Part shown: piece after piece, positions 1 to 6,650 of the stretch | How the letters are laid out: each line of letters starts with the position of its first letter | Position numbering within the stretch: position 1 is the stretch's first letter | DNA from: Bacteroidales bacterium | GTDB lineage: Bacteria > Bacteroidota > Bacteroidia > Bacteroidales > UBA7960 | Assembly: GCA_003557965.1 (NCBI GenBank) | Contig: PWND01000043.1 | Span: 1 to 13,658 of the forward strand | Direction of reading: 5' to 3' | Length of the DNA: 13,658 bases | Position numbers and translations under genes: made by a program | The notes under the pieces: model-generated | Database searches by the model: none | What the model was told of the DNA's origin: nothing | What the model saw: only the letters and a program-made list of their open reading frames with translations

Positions 1-314
1 AAGATACCCGCTTATACCGTCTTGACCCTGAAGACGGTGAAATAATATGGGATACCCCCAGTGCAGGTACAAGCAGCCGCATGAGTTATTTAAACGGTGT
101 GGTTTATTATGTTGGCGGCAGTACAGAGAGGCTGCATGCAGTTGATGTAATAAATGGTAATATACTGTGGATGCTGGACGCAGGATTGATAAAAGATGAA
201 GTATTTGATTTCAGAACAAGTGCAATATATACAATTCCGGGTGCTGAAGGGGAAAAAGGCCGTGTAATAGCCTACACTTCATTGTATGTATATAGTTTTG
301 AAGCTTATAGGTAA
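1..314 (+). CDS. PQQ/WD40-like beta-propeller protein, 3' end only
   Basis: The frame is open from base 3 and ends in TAA at 312-314; the 5' part lies outside the window. About 103 residues are visible. Two repeat units resemble PQQ-like propeller blades: an early one reading R-L-Y-R-L-D-P-E-D-G-E-I-I-W and a second reading L-H-A-V-D-V-I-N-G-N-I-L-W, each the typical Ala/Leu-x-Asp-x-x-x-Gly-x-x-x-W pattern of a beta strand followed by a turn. Such propellers occur in outer-membrane assembly factors (BamB type), quinoprotein dehydrogenases and many secreted Bacteroidota proteins; the fragment does not show which. The first ATG inside the frame (81) is not taken as a start because the blade pattern continues upstream of it. 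No clear terminator follows, only a T-run at 351-357. Confidence 0.75.
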   Translation, partial: DTRLYRLDPEDGEIIWDTPSAGTSSRMSYLNGVVYYVGGSTERLHAVDVINGNILWMLDAGLIKDEVFDFRTSAIYTIPGAEGEKGRVIAYTSLYVYSFEAYR

Positions 315-388
315 ACTGTAGTTATTGTTTTTGCTTCTGATGTTATAGCTTTTTTTTGTTATTAAACCCTGATTGCTGATACATTAAT

Positions 389-396
389 TATATTTG
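389..396 (+). promoter_or_regulatory. Bacteroidota -7 promoter element for the SDR gene
   Basis: TATATTTG matches the TAnnTTTG consensus exactly. Transcription would begin near 402-404, giving a leader of about 20 nt before the ATG at 424. This argues against the in-frame TTG at 394, which would lie inside the promoter. There is no TTTG at the ideal 19-nt spacing; the nearest TTG, at 373-375, is too close. Confidence 0.45.
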
Positions 397-423
397 CAAA
401 AACTTCAAAACACAGCTACTATT

Positions 424-1209
424 ATGTCGAAAATAAAATCAGCAATTATTACAGGCAGTTACGGAGCCATTGGAAAAGCTATATCTTCAGGAATTGCAGC
501 TAAAGGTTATAAAACAACACTGGTTGGAAGAAACGAATCTGCATTGAGATCAACAAGGGATGAGTTGATTGATTTAACAGGAAATAACCTCATTGATTTT
601 GCTGTTGTTGACTTATCAAGCAAAGATAATATTAAAGAGTTTGCTGAAAGCTGGAATGACAAGCTAAGCATTTTAATAAATAATGCTGCAACTACACCAG
701 TTAAAAAGGAAATTACCTCAAAGGGTATTGAAATGCAATTTGCCACAAATGTTTTAGGCTATTTTTGGATGATAAAGTTCCTTCATAAATACATGACAGG
801 TGTTGACGATGCCCGTATAGTTAATGTAGCTAGTTACTGGGCAGGTGGCCTTGACCTCGACGACCCTGAGGCAAAAAATAGCAGTTATGATAATGATGAT
901 GTTTACAGAAGAACCAAGCAGGCGAACAGGATGCTTACAATTGCATTTGCAGACCAGTTAAGAAAAGAAAAAATTTCTGTTCTGTCATGCCATCCGGGGG
1001 ATGTTATGTCAAAACTTAGTAATAACCTTGGTTATGGAGGACATGAGTCACCCGGAAAGGGAGCTGACACCCCTGTTTGGTGTGCAACAGCTCCGGAATT
1101 AAAAGGTATTACCGGAAAATACTTCGAACATAAAACAGAAGTGAGATGCAAATTCGCTGATAACAGAAAGAATATTATGAGGCTTTATGAAATATGTGAC
1201 AGCTATTAA
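424..1209 (+). CDS. short-chain dehydrogenase/reductase (SDR), retinol-dehydrogenase-like
   Basis: A 261-residue single-domain Rossmann oxidoreductase, probably cytoplasmic (no signal peptide). Motifs from Met-424: nucleotide-binding TGxxxAIG at residues 10-17, Gly35-Arg36 after strand 2 (the Arg suggests NADP(H)), Asp63, NNAA at 86-89, Asn109, Ser137, and Tyr161-x-x-x-Lys165. The complete Asn-Ser-Tyr-Lys tetrad implies an active enzyme. The 24-residue gap between Ser and Tyr is longer than in classical SDRs and resembles the retinol dehydrogenase / WW-oxidoreductase-like branch, as does the C-H-P-G motif after strand 6. The substrate cannot be inferred. ATG-424 is preferred to the TTG at 394 because the glycine motif then sits at the usual distance from the N-terminus and a promoter element covers 389-396. 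It appears monocistronic. Confidence 0.92.
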   Translation: MSKIKSAIITGSYGAIGKAISSGIAAKGYKTTLVGRNESALRSTRDELIDLTGNNLIDFAVVDLSSKDNIKEFAESWNDKLSILINNAATTPVKKEITSKGIEMQFATNVLGYFWMIKFLHKYMTGVDDARIVNVASYWAGGLDLDDPEAKNSSYDNDDVYRRTKQANRMLTIAFADQLRKEKISVLSCHPGDVMSKLSNNLGYGGHESPGKGADTPVWCATAPELKGITGKYFEHKTEVRCKFADNRKNIMRLYEICDSY

Positions 1210-1222
1210 TGTTAATGGAAAT

Positions 1223-1372
1223 AAAAAAGGCACAGGAATAGGGTGTTGAATAATTTGTTTTGGGAAACCAAAGTATTCTATTAAGGCAAACCTACTAAAC
1301 AACTTGCTCTGATATCTGAATATAGTTGTTAAAAGATAATTCCTGCGCCTTTAAAACATTCTGACATTTTAG
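1223..1372 (-). ncRNA. candidate structured small RNA (unassigned)
   Basis: Arms 1226-1239 and 1339-1352 form a 14-bp closing stem. The one non-Watson-Crick position (A1232 opposite C1346 on plus) becomes a G-U wobble on the minus strand, so the minus-strand RNA is fully paired. Inside are hairpins at 1258-1273 (5-6 bp, 4-nt loop, GAAA on plus) and 1298-1330 (7 bp). On the minus strand a TAATTTTG -7 element lies at 1386-1379, giving a start near 1372, and the closing stem is followed by six U (1228-1223). No family is recognised. Against it: no TTTG at the ideal spacing, and the GAAA-loop hairpin pairs slightly better on the plus strand. It could instead be a 3' structure of the SDR transcript or a terminator for convergent genes. 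Confidence 0.35.
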
Positions 1373-1440
1373 TAACGACAAAATTAAATGCGAATCAGTA
1401 TTTGTTTTTCCCAAAACGTAAAAATTAAATTCCATTTCGT

Positions 1441-1468
1441 AAAAAACTACAAAATTCAAAATAGTTTT
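1441..1468 (-). terminator. weak intrinsic terminator after the glycosyltransferase gene
   Basis: AAAACTA (1443-1449) and TAGTTTT (1462-1468) form a perfect 7-bp stem with a 12-nt loop. Read on minus, the stem runs into a further T stretch. It lies 46-73 nt past the stop of the minus-strand glycosyltransferase gene. The stem is almost all A-U, so efficiency may be low. Confidence 0.35.
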
Positions 1469-1513
1469 ATACTGGAAATTTGCAAAATACAACTTCAGGA
1501 TTACATCTTTTTC

Positions 1514-2635
1514 CTAATTATGCTTCCATTTATACTGGAAAAACAATATAGATGTAACTGTACCCAAAATGTAGTAAGGATAAATAATAAATGCTAAAGG
1601 GTAATACAGTAAAAGCTTTGTTTTATTAAAAAATAAACTAACTCCAAGCAATAATGGAAAATCAACTATTAGTTTTATACCAGCAGTAAACATTAATGAT
1701 TTTTCTGAAAAGTTCACGCCGGATATTAATGAAACAGTATTTACTACTATAAATAAGCTTAAGAGAAACACTACTGCAGCAGTAGAGAGCGACATAATAT
1801 CTTCATAGGCAAATGTTTTGCCACCCCATCTTTGCCTTTGATTAAAAAAGTTCTTTATTGTTTTTTCTGTTTTGCAAAATACCGTTGCATCATTGTTTTT
1901 AATGAAAGAAATCTTCTTTTTCTTATGCTTTAACCAGTGCATAAAAAATATATCATCACCGGAAGCATATTCTTTACCTGTTTCGTTGTTTTTAAATTCT
2001 AAAAAATCAGTTTTTTTAAAACTTAAATTTGCTGCATTAGCCATTACAGGATGCGATATTGAAGCTGCTCCAGCGGTAACTCCAATCAAACTCATAAACT
2101 CCAGTGATTGTAATTTGCTGAATATGCTGTTGTTATAAGATAAAGAAACCGGGCCAAGAAGCATATCAGCATTTTTACTATAAAAATACCATGCAATTAC
2201 TTTTAGCCAGTTCTTGTCCATATAACAATCCCCGTCAGTTGTTGCAATGTAATCACCTTTTGCGTATTTTGCGCCTAAATGCAGTGATGTTTTCTTGCCT
2301 TTTTTTTCTGTTGACTTACTTATTAGTATTACATTTTTAACTCCGGTGCATTTAATGAAATCCTCAATAATATCTTTAGTTTTGTCTGTTGAATAATCAT
2401 TTATTATTATCAGTTCAAACTCCTTGTATGTCTGATTTATGAGGCTTTTTAAACATTTTAAAATGTTATTTTCTTCATTGCAAACGGGAACTATAACAGA
2501 AATAAACGGGTTTTTTTCCGGGATGTGGGTTTGAGGGCTTTTCTTTAAGCTAAACCATCCTGCTGAAAAGGCTATTATTTTTACAGAATAAATAATTGCG
2601 ATTATTATTGAAGCTATCAGTAAAAAATCTCCCAT
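1514..2635 (-). CDS. membrane glycosyltransferase, family 2 (GT-A fold)
   Basis: A 373-residue inner-membrane enzyme that should transfer a sugar from a nucleotide donor to a lipid or glycan acceptor on the cytoplasmic face. An N-terminal membrane helix (about 4-26) precedes a GT2 domain starting with S-V-I-V-P at 46-50 and C-N-E-E at 52-55. Visible catalytic elements: Asp80 for the nucleotide, the DxD motif Asp134-Gly-Asp136, a Gly-Asp-Asp at 226-228 in the general-base position, and QRQRW at 266-270 (the QxxRW signature of processive and related membrane GT2s). Three membrane segments follow at about 284-305, 315-336 and 342-365. The start is 2 nt after the stop of the upstream LPG-synthase-like gene, so they are co-transcribed and perhaps translationally coupled. 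Donor and acceptor are unknown. Confidence 0.9.
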   Translation of the reverse strand: MGDFLLIASIIIAIIYSVKIIAFSAGWFSLKKSPQTHIPEKNPFISVIVPVCNEENNILKCLKSLINQTYKEFELIIINDYSTDKTKDIIEDFIKCTGVKNVILISKSTEKKGKKTSLHLGAKYAKGDYIATTDGDCYMDKNWLKVIAWYFYSKNADMLLGPVSLSYNNSIFSKLQSLEFMSLIGVTAGAASISHPVMANAANLSFKKTDFLEFKNNETGKEYASGDDIFFMHWLKHKKKKISFIKNNDATVFCKTEKTIKNFFNQRQRWGGKTFAYEDIMSLSTAAVVFLLSLFIVVNTVSLISGVNFSEKSLMFTAGIKLIVDFPLLLGVSLFFNKTKLLLYYPLAFIIYPYYILGTVTSILFFQYKWKHN

Positions 2636-2637
2636 TG

Positions 2638-3651
2638 CTATTGCTTTAACTTAATGTTGTTTATAAAAGAAAGTAAAATTCCGGCTAATGAAGGAATAAC
2701 CAGGTTTACAAACCACAAAGATAATGTTGAGCTTATTAATGCTGCATCATGGTAATTTCCTGCTAAAAGTGGGAAAGCACCGAAAACAAGCAAAACGACA
2801 GAACTTTTTACTCCGGATTCAGCTAAGGCCGATACCGGGATTATTGTCATTACCAGGTAAACTATGCTTTGCAGAACTAAAAAAGCAAGGAAACTTATTT
2901 CAACTCCAAATATTTTTACCAGCAAATAAAACTGCAATGTAAAAATAATATATCGTAAAACACTCAAAGTGAAAAGCTTGTATTTTGTTTTACTACTCAC
3001 ATAATTAAAAGCCTGTAAGTAATTTTGCCACTTTTTTGATTTTGTAAAACGAGATACAACTTTTATGATAGGTTTTATGAAAATGATAATAAAAAATATA
3101 GCTGCAAATACCGTAAAAGAAAAAGCAATAGGATATATGTGGTTGTATATAAATAATTCATTACCACTGTCAAACAAAACTAAAGCCACTATAAGAGAGA
3201 TAAGCCCGAAGGCCAGTGTTGCAGATAGTTGTGTAAGGCTGGCCAGTGAGTTAAGCAGCAATCCTTTTATTCTGTTTTCTTTCTGTAAAACAACTATTCT
3301 TCCGGCATATTCTCCAAGCCGTTTTGGTGTTATCATTCCTAAGGCAACACCATACAAAACACCGGTGTAAGCTTTTAAAATACTCGTTTTTTCAAGGTGT
3401 GATGCAAGAACTCTCCACTTCTCAGACTCAAACAGCCAGTTAATAAAAGCCAGAATAAATACGGAAAAAATTATTAGTAACCCATTCGTTGTGTAATCAA
3501 TGCTTTTTAACCAGTTAAATATTTCATCGCCTGGTAATGAGAATATAATTATTATTAAATATGTAAATGCTGCTACTGTTAACAATAGTTTGAACCATTG
3601 AAACAAAAATTTCCTTACATTTGTAGTAACAGCTTTGTTTTTTATAATCAT
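2638..3651 (-). CDS. LPG-synthase-type transmembrane protein (UPF0104 / MprF N-domain-like)
   Basis: 337 residues with about eight or nine hydrophobic segments (roughly 20-38, 55-74, 93-108, 131-158, 172-193, 226-248, 251-272, 281-297, 302-330). The conserved T-P-K-R-L-G-E-Y motif at 108-115 and P-V-S-A-L-A-E-S-G at 272-280 match the lysylphosphatidylglycerol synthetase TM family. It is far shorter than full MprF (over 800 residues) and lacks the catalytic aminoacyl-transfer domain, so it should not make lysyl-PG; the family is generally thought to flip or bind lipids. Pairing with a GT2 enzyme suggests a glycolipid or lipid-linked sugar role (inference). It is first in a two-gene minus-strand unit. 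Its start codon is only 12 bp from the ruvC start on the other strand, and the ruvC promoter lies inside its first codons. No clear promoter of its own was found. Confidence 0.85.
   Translation of the reverse strand: MIIKNKAVTTNVRKFLFQWFKLLLTVAAFTYLIIIIFSLPGDEIFNWLKSIDYTTNGLLIIFSVFILAFINWLFESEKWRVLASHLEKTSILKAYTGVLYGVALGMITPKRLGEYAGRIVVLQKENRIKGLLLNSLASLTQLSATLAFGLISLIVALVLFDSGNELFIYNHIYPIAFSFTVFAAIFFIIIFIKPIIKVVSRFTKSKKWQNYLQAFNYVSSKTKYKLFTLSVLRYIIFTLQFYLLVKIFGVEISFLAFLVLQSIVYLVMTIIPVSALAESGVKSSVVLLVFGAFPLLAGNYHDAALISSTLSLWFVNLVIPSLAGILLSFINNIKLKQ
3589..3623 (+). promoter_or_regulatory. candidate ruvC promoter inside the divergent gene
   Basis: TACATTTG at 3616-3623 is an exact TAnnTTTG -7 element; TTTG at 3589-3592 is a possible -33 element but with a long 23-nt spacer. 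Initiation near 3629-3631 gives a leader of about 34 nt to the TTG at 3664. The element lies wholly within the N-terminal codons of the minus-strand membrane protein gene. Confidence 0.45.
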
Positions 3652-3663
3652 AATATCATTACG

Positions 3664-4224
3664 TTGAACACTGAAAGAATCATATTAGGCATTGACCCCG
3701 GTACAAATAACATGGGCATGGGCATATTAAAAATTCAAGGCTCAAAAATAAATGTTCTTGCAATGGACGTGTTAAAGTTAAGCAAACTTACAAATCATGA
3801 ATTAAAACTCAAGAAAATATTTGAATCAACTTTGAGAGTTATTGATTCTTACAATCCGGATGAACTGGCAATAGAGAGTCCGTTTTATGGCAAGAATGTT
3901 CAATCAATGCTTAAGCTGGGCAGAGCCCAGGGGGTTGCAATAGCTGCAGCATTATACAGAGACATCCCTGTATTTGAGTACTCACCAAGAAAAATTAAAC
4001 AATCTATAACAGGAAAGGGTAGCGCGTCTAAAGAGCAGCTTGCAGCTTTAGTAGTAAAGCTGTTGTCATTAAAGAACATCCCGGAATACCTTGATGCTAC
4101 AGACGCACTTGGCGTAGCCTTGTGTCATTACTTCCAGCGAAACACGTCAAATAAATCTGAAAATAAAACATATTCCGGCTGGAAATCCTTTGCCAGCAAG
4201 AATCCCGGCAGAGTAAAAAATTAA
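3664..4224 (+). CDS. ruvC: Holliday junction endonuclease RuvC
   Basis: RuvC cuts Holliday junctions symmetrically with RuvAB during recombinational repair. From the TTG at 3664 the protein has 186 residues, close to the family norm of about 170-190. The four acidic catalytic residues are present: Asp11 (in G-I-D-P-G-T), Glu71 (in I-E-S-P-F), Asp144 and Asp147 (in Y-L-D-A-T-D-A-L-G). The R-A-Q-G segment (87-90) and S-P-R-K-I-K-Q (107-113) are also typical. No ATG lies between the promoter and the first catalytic Asp, and homologues begin a few residues before I-I-L-G-I-D-P-G-T, so the TTG is the best start; the open frame back to 3598 would overlap the promoter. The C-terminal tail (about 158-186) is Lys/Ser-rich. 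It ends 7 bp from the convergent HIT gene. Confidence 0.95.
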   Translation: MNTERIILGIDPGTNNMGMGILKIQGSKINVLAMDVLKLSKLTNHELKLKKIFESTLRVIDSYNPDELAIESPFYGKNVQSMLKLGRAQGVAIAAALYRDIPVFEYSPRKIKQSITGKGSASKEQLAALVVKLLSLKNIPEYLDATDALGVALCHYFQRNTSNKSENKTYSGWKSFASKNPGRVKN

Positions 4225-4231
4225 CTCTCTT

Positions 4232-4630
4232 CTAAAGAACAACCTTTGAGGATATTCTTTCAGCAATTAAGCCAAACTCTTCATTGCTGAGTTTTAATTT
4301 GGGCTTACTGAAATCAATATCATAAATGCTTTTTATGGGGATTAAATGGATATGTGCATGCGGAACTTCTAATCCTACCACTGCCATACCAATTCTCTCA
4401 CACTGAATGCATTTTTTCAATGAAGCTGCAACTTTTTTTGCAAACAGGAAAAACTCCTGGTACATATCATCTTCAATATCAAATATGTAATCAATTTCCT
4501 TTTTTGGAATAACCAGAGTATGGCCTTTGGCAATAGGGTTAATGTCTAAAAAGGCCAGGAAATTTTCATCCTCTGCAATTTTATAGCAAGGAATCTCACC
4601 GTTAACGATTTTTGAAAATACAGTGCTCAT
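4232..4630 (-). CDS. HIT-family (histidine triad) nucleotide hydrolase
   Basis: 132 residues, the usual size of HinT/HIT hydrolases, which cleave nucleoside phosphoramidates, acyl-adenylates or related adenylated compounds in the cytosol. The N-terminal F-S-K-I-V-N-G-E-I-P segment (5-14) and G-H-T-L-V-I-P-K (36-43) are classic. The triad H-A-H-I-H occupies 91-95; by analogy with HINT1 the middle His93 is the nucleophile. The C-terminal 40 residues lack the usual G-Q-x-V-x-H-L-H pattern, because the triad itself is the G-L-E-V-P-H-A-H-I-H form common in this phylum. The gene starts 26 bp after the greA stop on the same strand with no visible promoter in between, so greA and this gene are probably one transcript. 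The natural substrate is unknown. Confidence 0.93.
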   Translation of the reverse strand: MSTVFSKIVNGEIPCYKIAEDENFLAFLDINPIAKGHTLVIPKKEIDYIFDIEDDMYQEFFLFAKKVAASLKKCIQCERIGMAVVGLEVPHAHIHLIPIKSIYDIDFSKPKLKLSNEEFGLIAERISSKVVL

Positions 4631-4656
4631 TTCGTTTTGATTGGTTTTATAAGGTT

Positions 4657-5130
4657 TTACATTGATATGTCTAAAATTTTGAACTTCATTAATCCTGCCG
4701 GAACATTTATTTCTACAGTCTCTCCTTTTTCTTTACCAAGTAAGCCTTTAGCTATTGGCGAATTTACAGAAATCTTTCCTGCTTTAATGTCTGCTTCGTT
4801 TTCCGGCACTAACGTATAGCTGACAACAGCATTATTATTTAAATTCTTTAATTTTACCTCACACAGAATGGATACCTTTTTTTCATTCAATTGGCTCTCG
4901 TCAATAACCCTGGCATTGCTCAAAGTATCTTCAAGCTTTGCAATGCGCAACTCTAAAAGACCTTGTTCGTGCTTTGCAGCATCATATTCCGCATTTTCAG
5001 ATAAATCACCTTTCTCTCTTGCTTCTGCAATCAATTGTGATATTGCAGGCCTTTCAACAGACTTCATCCTTTCAAGTTCGTCTTTTAGCTTCTGAAGCCC
5101 TTCTTTCGTAAAATACTTAATATCATTCAT
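4657..5130 (-). CDS. greA: transcription elongation factor GreA
   Basis: 157 residues, full length for GreA. The protein inserts its coiled coil into the secondary channel of RNA polymerase and triggers cleavage of backtracked RNA. The N-terminal coiled coil spans about 8-75 with the signature G-D-L-S-E-N-A-E-Y at 41-49; Asp42 and Glu45 are the tip acids that help position the catalytic Mg ion. The C-terminal FKBP-like domain shows S-P-I-A-K-G-L-L-G-K at 124-133. Start: ATG at 5130, preceded by an A-rich stretch and no Shine-Dalgarno sequence. It heads a unit with the HIT gene. No exact TAnnTTTG was seen in the 200 bases upstream. Confidence 0.97.
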   Translation of the reverse strand: MNDIKYFTKEGLQKLKDELERMKSVERPAISQLIAEAREKGDLSENAEYDAAKHEQGLLELRIAKLEDTLSNARVIDESQLNEKKVSILCEVKLKNLNNNAVVSYTLVPENEADIKAGKISVNSPIAKGLLGKEKGETVEINVPAGLMKFKILDISM

Positions 5131-5333
5131 TTTTTTAATTATTACATTAATTATAAATATTTTTATGGCAATTTATGCCTTATACAATTTGATATGAAAA
5201 TAAAACTATTTGGAATTTTTTGTCCAAGCCGCTATGTATATAATTCTAACGGGTGGCGTATGATATGAATTAATTTGCTTTATGCAAATCCTTAATAAAT
5301 CTCTTAATAATAAATTGTAAATAACTTTATTTG

Positions 5334-5445
5334 CCAGGCATGCATAGATGGCGCCACAGCTTCTGGCAACCTTATTTAATAGTAAGGAAGAAGCTATAAA
5401 AAACATTTGCAAACGCTCAATTATTAATAATTTATTCATGCCTGG
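5334..5445. other. nested inverted-repeat element in the greA upstream gap
   Basis: The stretch 5131-5612 holds no convincing gene. Within it, 12-bp arms with one mismatch (5334-5345 and 5434-5445) enclose a two-part hairpin: AGCTTCT (5358-5364) pairs perfectly with AGAAGCT (5389-5395), and CCTTATT (5370-5376) pairs with AGTAAGG (5381-5387) around a TAAT loop, using one G-U pair if read on plus. A 14-nt perfect palindrome (5419-5432) and the 8-nt palindrome TGGCGCCA (5349-5356) also lie inside. An open minus frame of 77 codons (5206-5439) crosses all of this but has no recognisable features. The element could be a small RNA, a regulatory leader or a short mobile repeat. Confidence 0.35.
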
Positions 5446-5462
5446 GTATGCTCAAATTATGT

Positions 5463-5507
5463 AAAAAAAAACAGTTGACAGTCTGAAATTACAAACAAAC
5501 TGACAAC
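5463..5507 (-). terminator. intrinsic terminator, minus strand
   Basis: Arms 5474-5482 and 5499-5507 form a 9-bp stem with one central mismatch and a 16-nt loop. On minus, the stem is followed two bases later by nine consecutive T (5471-5463). It probably ends transcripts coming from the acidic membrane protein gene at 5613-6173 and insulates greA. Confidence 0.6.
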
Positions 5508-5526
5508 CAATCAATAACTGTTTTTT

Positions 5527-5556
5527 ATAAAAACACTCCGATTCAAAAAACCGGAG
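5527..5556 (-). terminator. second, weaker terminator-like hairpin, minus strand
   Basis: CTCCG (5536-5540) pairs with CGGAG (5552-5556) across an 11-nt loop, followed on minus by TGTTTTTA. The stem is only 5 bp but GC-rich against an AT-rich background. It lies 57-86 nt past the stop of the 5613-6173 gene, in tandem with the stronger terminator at 5463-5507. Confidence 0.35.
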
Positions 5557-5612
5557 CAGCTTAATTTAAAATTATTATACTAGTGCAAATATAAATAATA
5601 ATTTTAAATGTT

Positions 5613-6173
5613 TTACGAATATCTTTTATTTATTATTTCCGAATATACTATTGCATTTTTTGGGTTATGCAGTAAACCCATTATAAAATCATCTTTGCTG
5701 TAGCCGCGTTGTTCATCTTCATCATCATCTAAACCAATCTCATAAATTTCAGGCCTGTTTTTATCAGCTCTTTCCATTGACTTAATCATATCATCAATTG
5801 TAGCGGCCTTTTGTGCTGAAAACTGATAATCTTCCTCAACTTTAAAGCCTTCAGAAAACTGCTCATAAGTTTTGGCTGCTTCTTTTTCTTCATGCTCAAA
5901 CCTGTAATCTTCCCTGCTTTGATATTCTTTATTGTCAGCTTCAGCAGTTTCTGCCTCTTTTGTATCAGTGTCGTCAGCCTCTCCAAAAATTTCCTCAAAA
6001 ACAGTTTCAAACTCAGTTTTTGGCTTGGATGTGGTTTCCTGTTGTGTTTTCTGCTCTGGCACTTGCGTTTCCTGTGGCTGCTTTTGTGGCTGTTGCTTCT
6101 TCTTCTTTTTGCTGCCTATTACACCAACTACAATCCACACTATTGCCAGTATAATATATATGAGGTCTTCCAT
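5613..6173 (-). CDS. single-pass membrane protein with acidic disordered region
   Basis: Not assignable to a named family. The 186 residues begin with one membrane helix (about 4-20), followed at once by a Lys cluster (22-26), so the long C-terminal part should face the cytoplasm. Residues 27-55 are Gln/Pro/Lys/Thr-rich, and 55-155 are strongly acidic with many Glu/Asp and predicted disorder. The C-terminus is better conserved in character: a D-D-D-E-D-E run at 148-153, then a short ordered tail N-P-K-N-A-I-V-Y-S-E-I-I-N-K-R-Y (170-185). I recall similar KA(I/V)xYSEIxN(R/K) tails on hypothetical proteins of this phylum, but this is memory, not a search. It lies 64 bp after the lipoprotein gene on the same strand and has its own -7 element. 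Two terminators follow. Confidence 0.8.
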   Translation of the reverse strand: MEDLIYIILAIVWIVVGVIGSKKKKKQQPQKQPQETQVPEQKTQQETTSKPKTEFETVFEEIFGEADDTDTKEAETAEADNKEYQSREDYRFEHEEKEAAKTYEQFSEGFKVEEDYQFSAQKAATIDDMIKSMERADKNRPEIYEIGLDDDEDEQRGYSKDDFIMGLLHNPKNAIVYSEIINKRYS

Positions 6174-6189
6174 TTTGTGAATTTTCTGT

Positions 6190-6197
6190 CAAAGATA
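6190..6197 (-). promoter_or_regulatory. -7 promoter element for the acidic membrane protein gene
   Basis: On the minus strand 6197-6190 reads TATCTTTG, an exact TAnnTTTG. A start near 6183 leaves a leader of about 10 nt before the ATG at 6173. No TTTG at the ideal spacing. The gene may also be read from the upstream lipoprotein promoter. Confidence 0.4.
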
Positions 6198-6237
6198 AAA
6201 CCAATTATTGTAAAAATATAATGCCGGCACAGAAAAA

Positions 6238-6528
6238 TTAGTAACCACGTATAAATCGCCAAATTCTAATGTAAAAAGGAGGCCTTATGCCATGGTATTC
6301 TTCACTTTTTCTTTGGGTTTCACGCATTCGCCTTCGCGTATCCCTTGTTTGTAATTCCCTGTGCTGACGCTGCGCATCTCTGTAAACCCTCCTGCTTTCT
6401 CTTTCCCGTTGAGCTTGTGCACGCTCTGTTTGCCTTTGAGCAGAACTAGCCTTATACTTTGTTGTGCATGAGCTCAAAGGGAAAATTATAATTGCCATAA
6501 AAAAAACAATATACCTTAAATGTTTCAT
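6238..6528 (-). CDS. small Arg/Gln-rich lipoprotein, function unknown
   Basis: 96 residues. The N-terminus is a lipoprotein signal: Lys2/Arg5, a hydrophobic core (about 7-17) and the lipobox L-S-S-C with Cys21 as the lipidated residue, so the mature protein is about 76 residues anchored in the cell envelope. Residues 28-75 are a strongly charged stretch rich in Arg, Gln and Glu with heptad-like character, probably a helix or short coiled coil. The last 19 residues change character, with a Pro-Pro and aromatic residues (Y-I-R-I-W-R-F-I-R-G-Y), perhaps a membrane- or peptidoglycan-contacting end. I do not recognise the family. A full -33/-7 promoter lies 55-86 bp upstream. No Shine-Dalgarno is present. 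Confidence 0.75.
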   Translation of the reverse strand: MKHLRYIVFFMAIIIFPLSSCTTKYKASSAQRQTERAQAQRERESRRVYRDAQRQHRELQTRDTRRRMRETQRKSEEYHGIRPPFYIRIWRFIRGY

Positions 6529-6583
6529 TTTGGGGTTTTATTATTAAAAATTTAACGCCACAAGAACATTATTATTTTACATA

Positions 6584-6614
6584 CAAATGTATTAAAAATC
6601 AAGGAAATAACAAA
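6584..6614 (-). promoter_or_regulatory. full Bacteroidota promoter for the lipoprotein gene
   Basis: On minus, TTTG (6614-6611), a 19-nt spacer and TACATTTG (6591-6584) match the consensus exactly. Initiation is expected near 6577, giving a 50-nt leader to the ATG at 6528. Confidence 0.7.
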
Positions 6615-6650
6615 TTGTCAGCATTTGTATATTAGCATGCTTTTCTTTTT

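Noticed and set aside
1388..1597. Plus-strand open frame of 69 codons
   Set aside because: Low-complexity Ile/Phe/Asn/Lys composition, overlaps the 3' end of the glycosyltransferase gene, and no start signals.
5206..5439. Minus-strand open frame of 77 codons with an ATG start
   Set aside because: No recognised domain, no SD or exact promoter, and it crosses several palindromes and nested inverted repeats; structure explains the region better than coding. A decayed gene cannot be excluded.
5892..6221. Three overlapping plus-strand open frames rich in Cys, Phe, Leu and Ser
   Set aside because: They are antisense shadows of the Gln/Lys/Glu-rich part of the acidic membrane protein gene; biased codons on one strand keep the other open.
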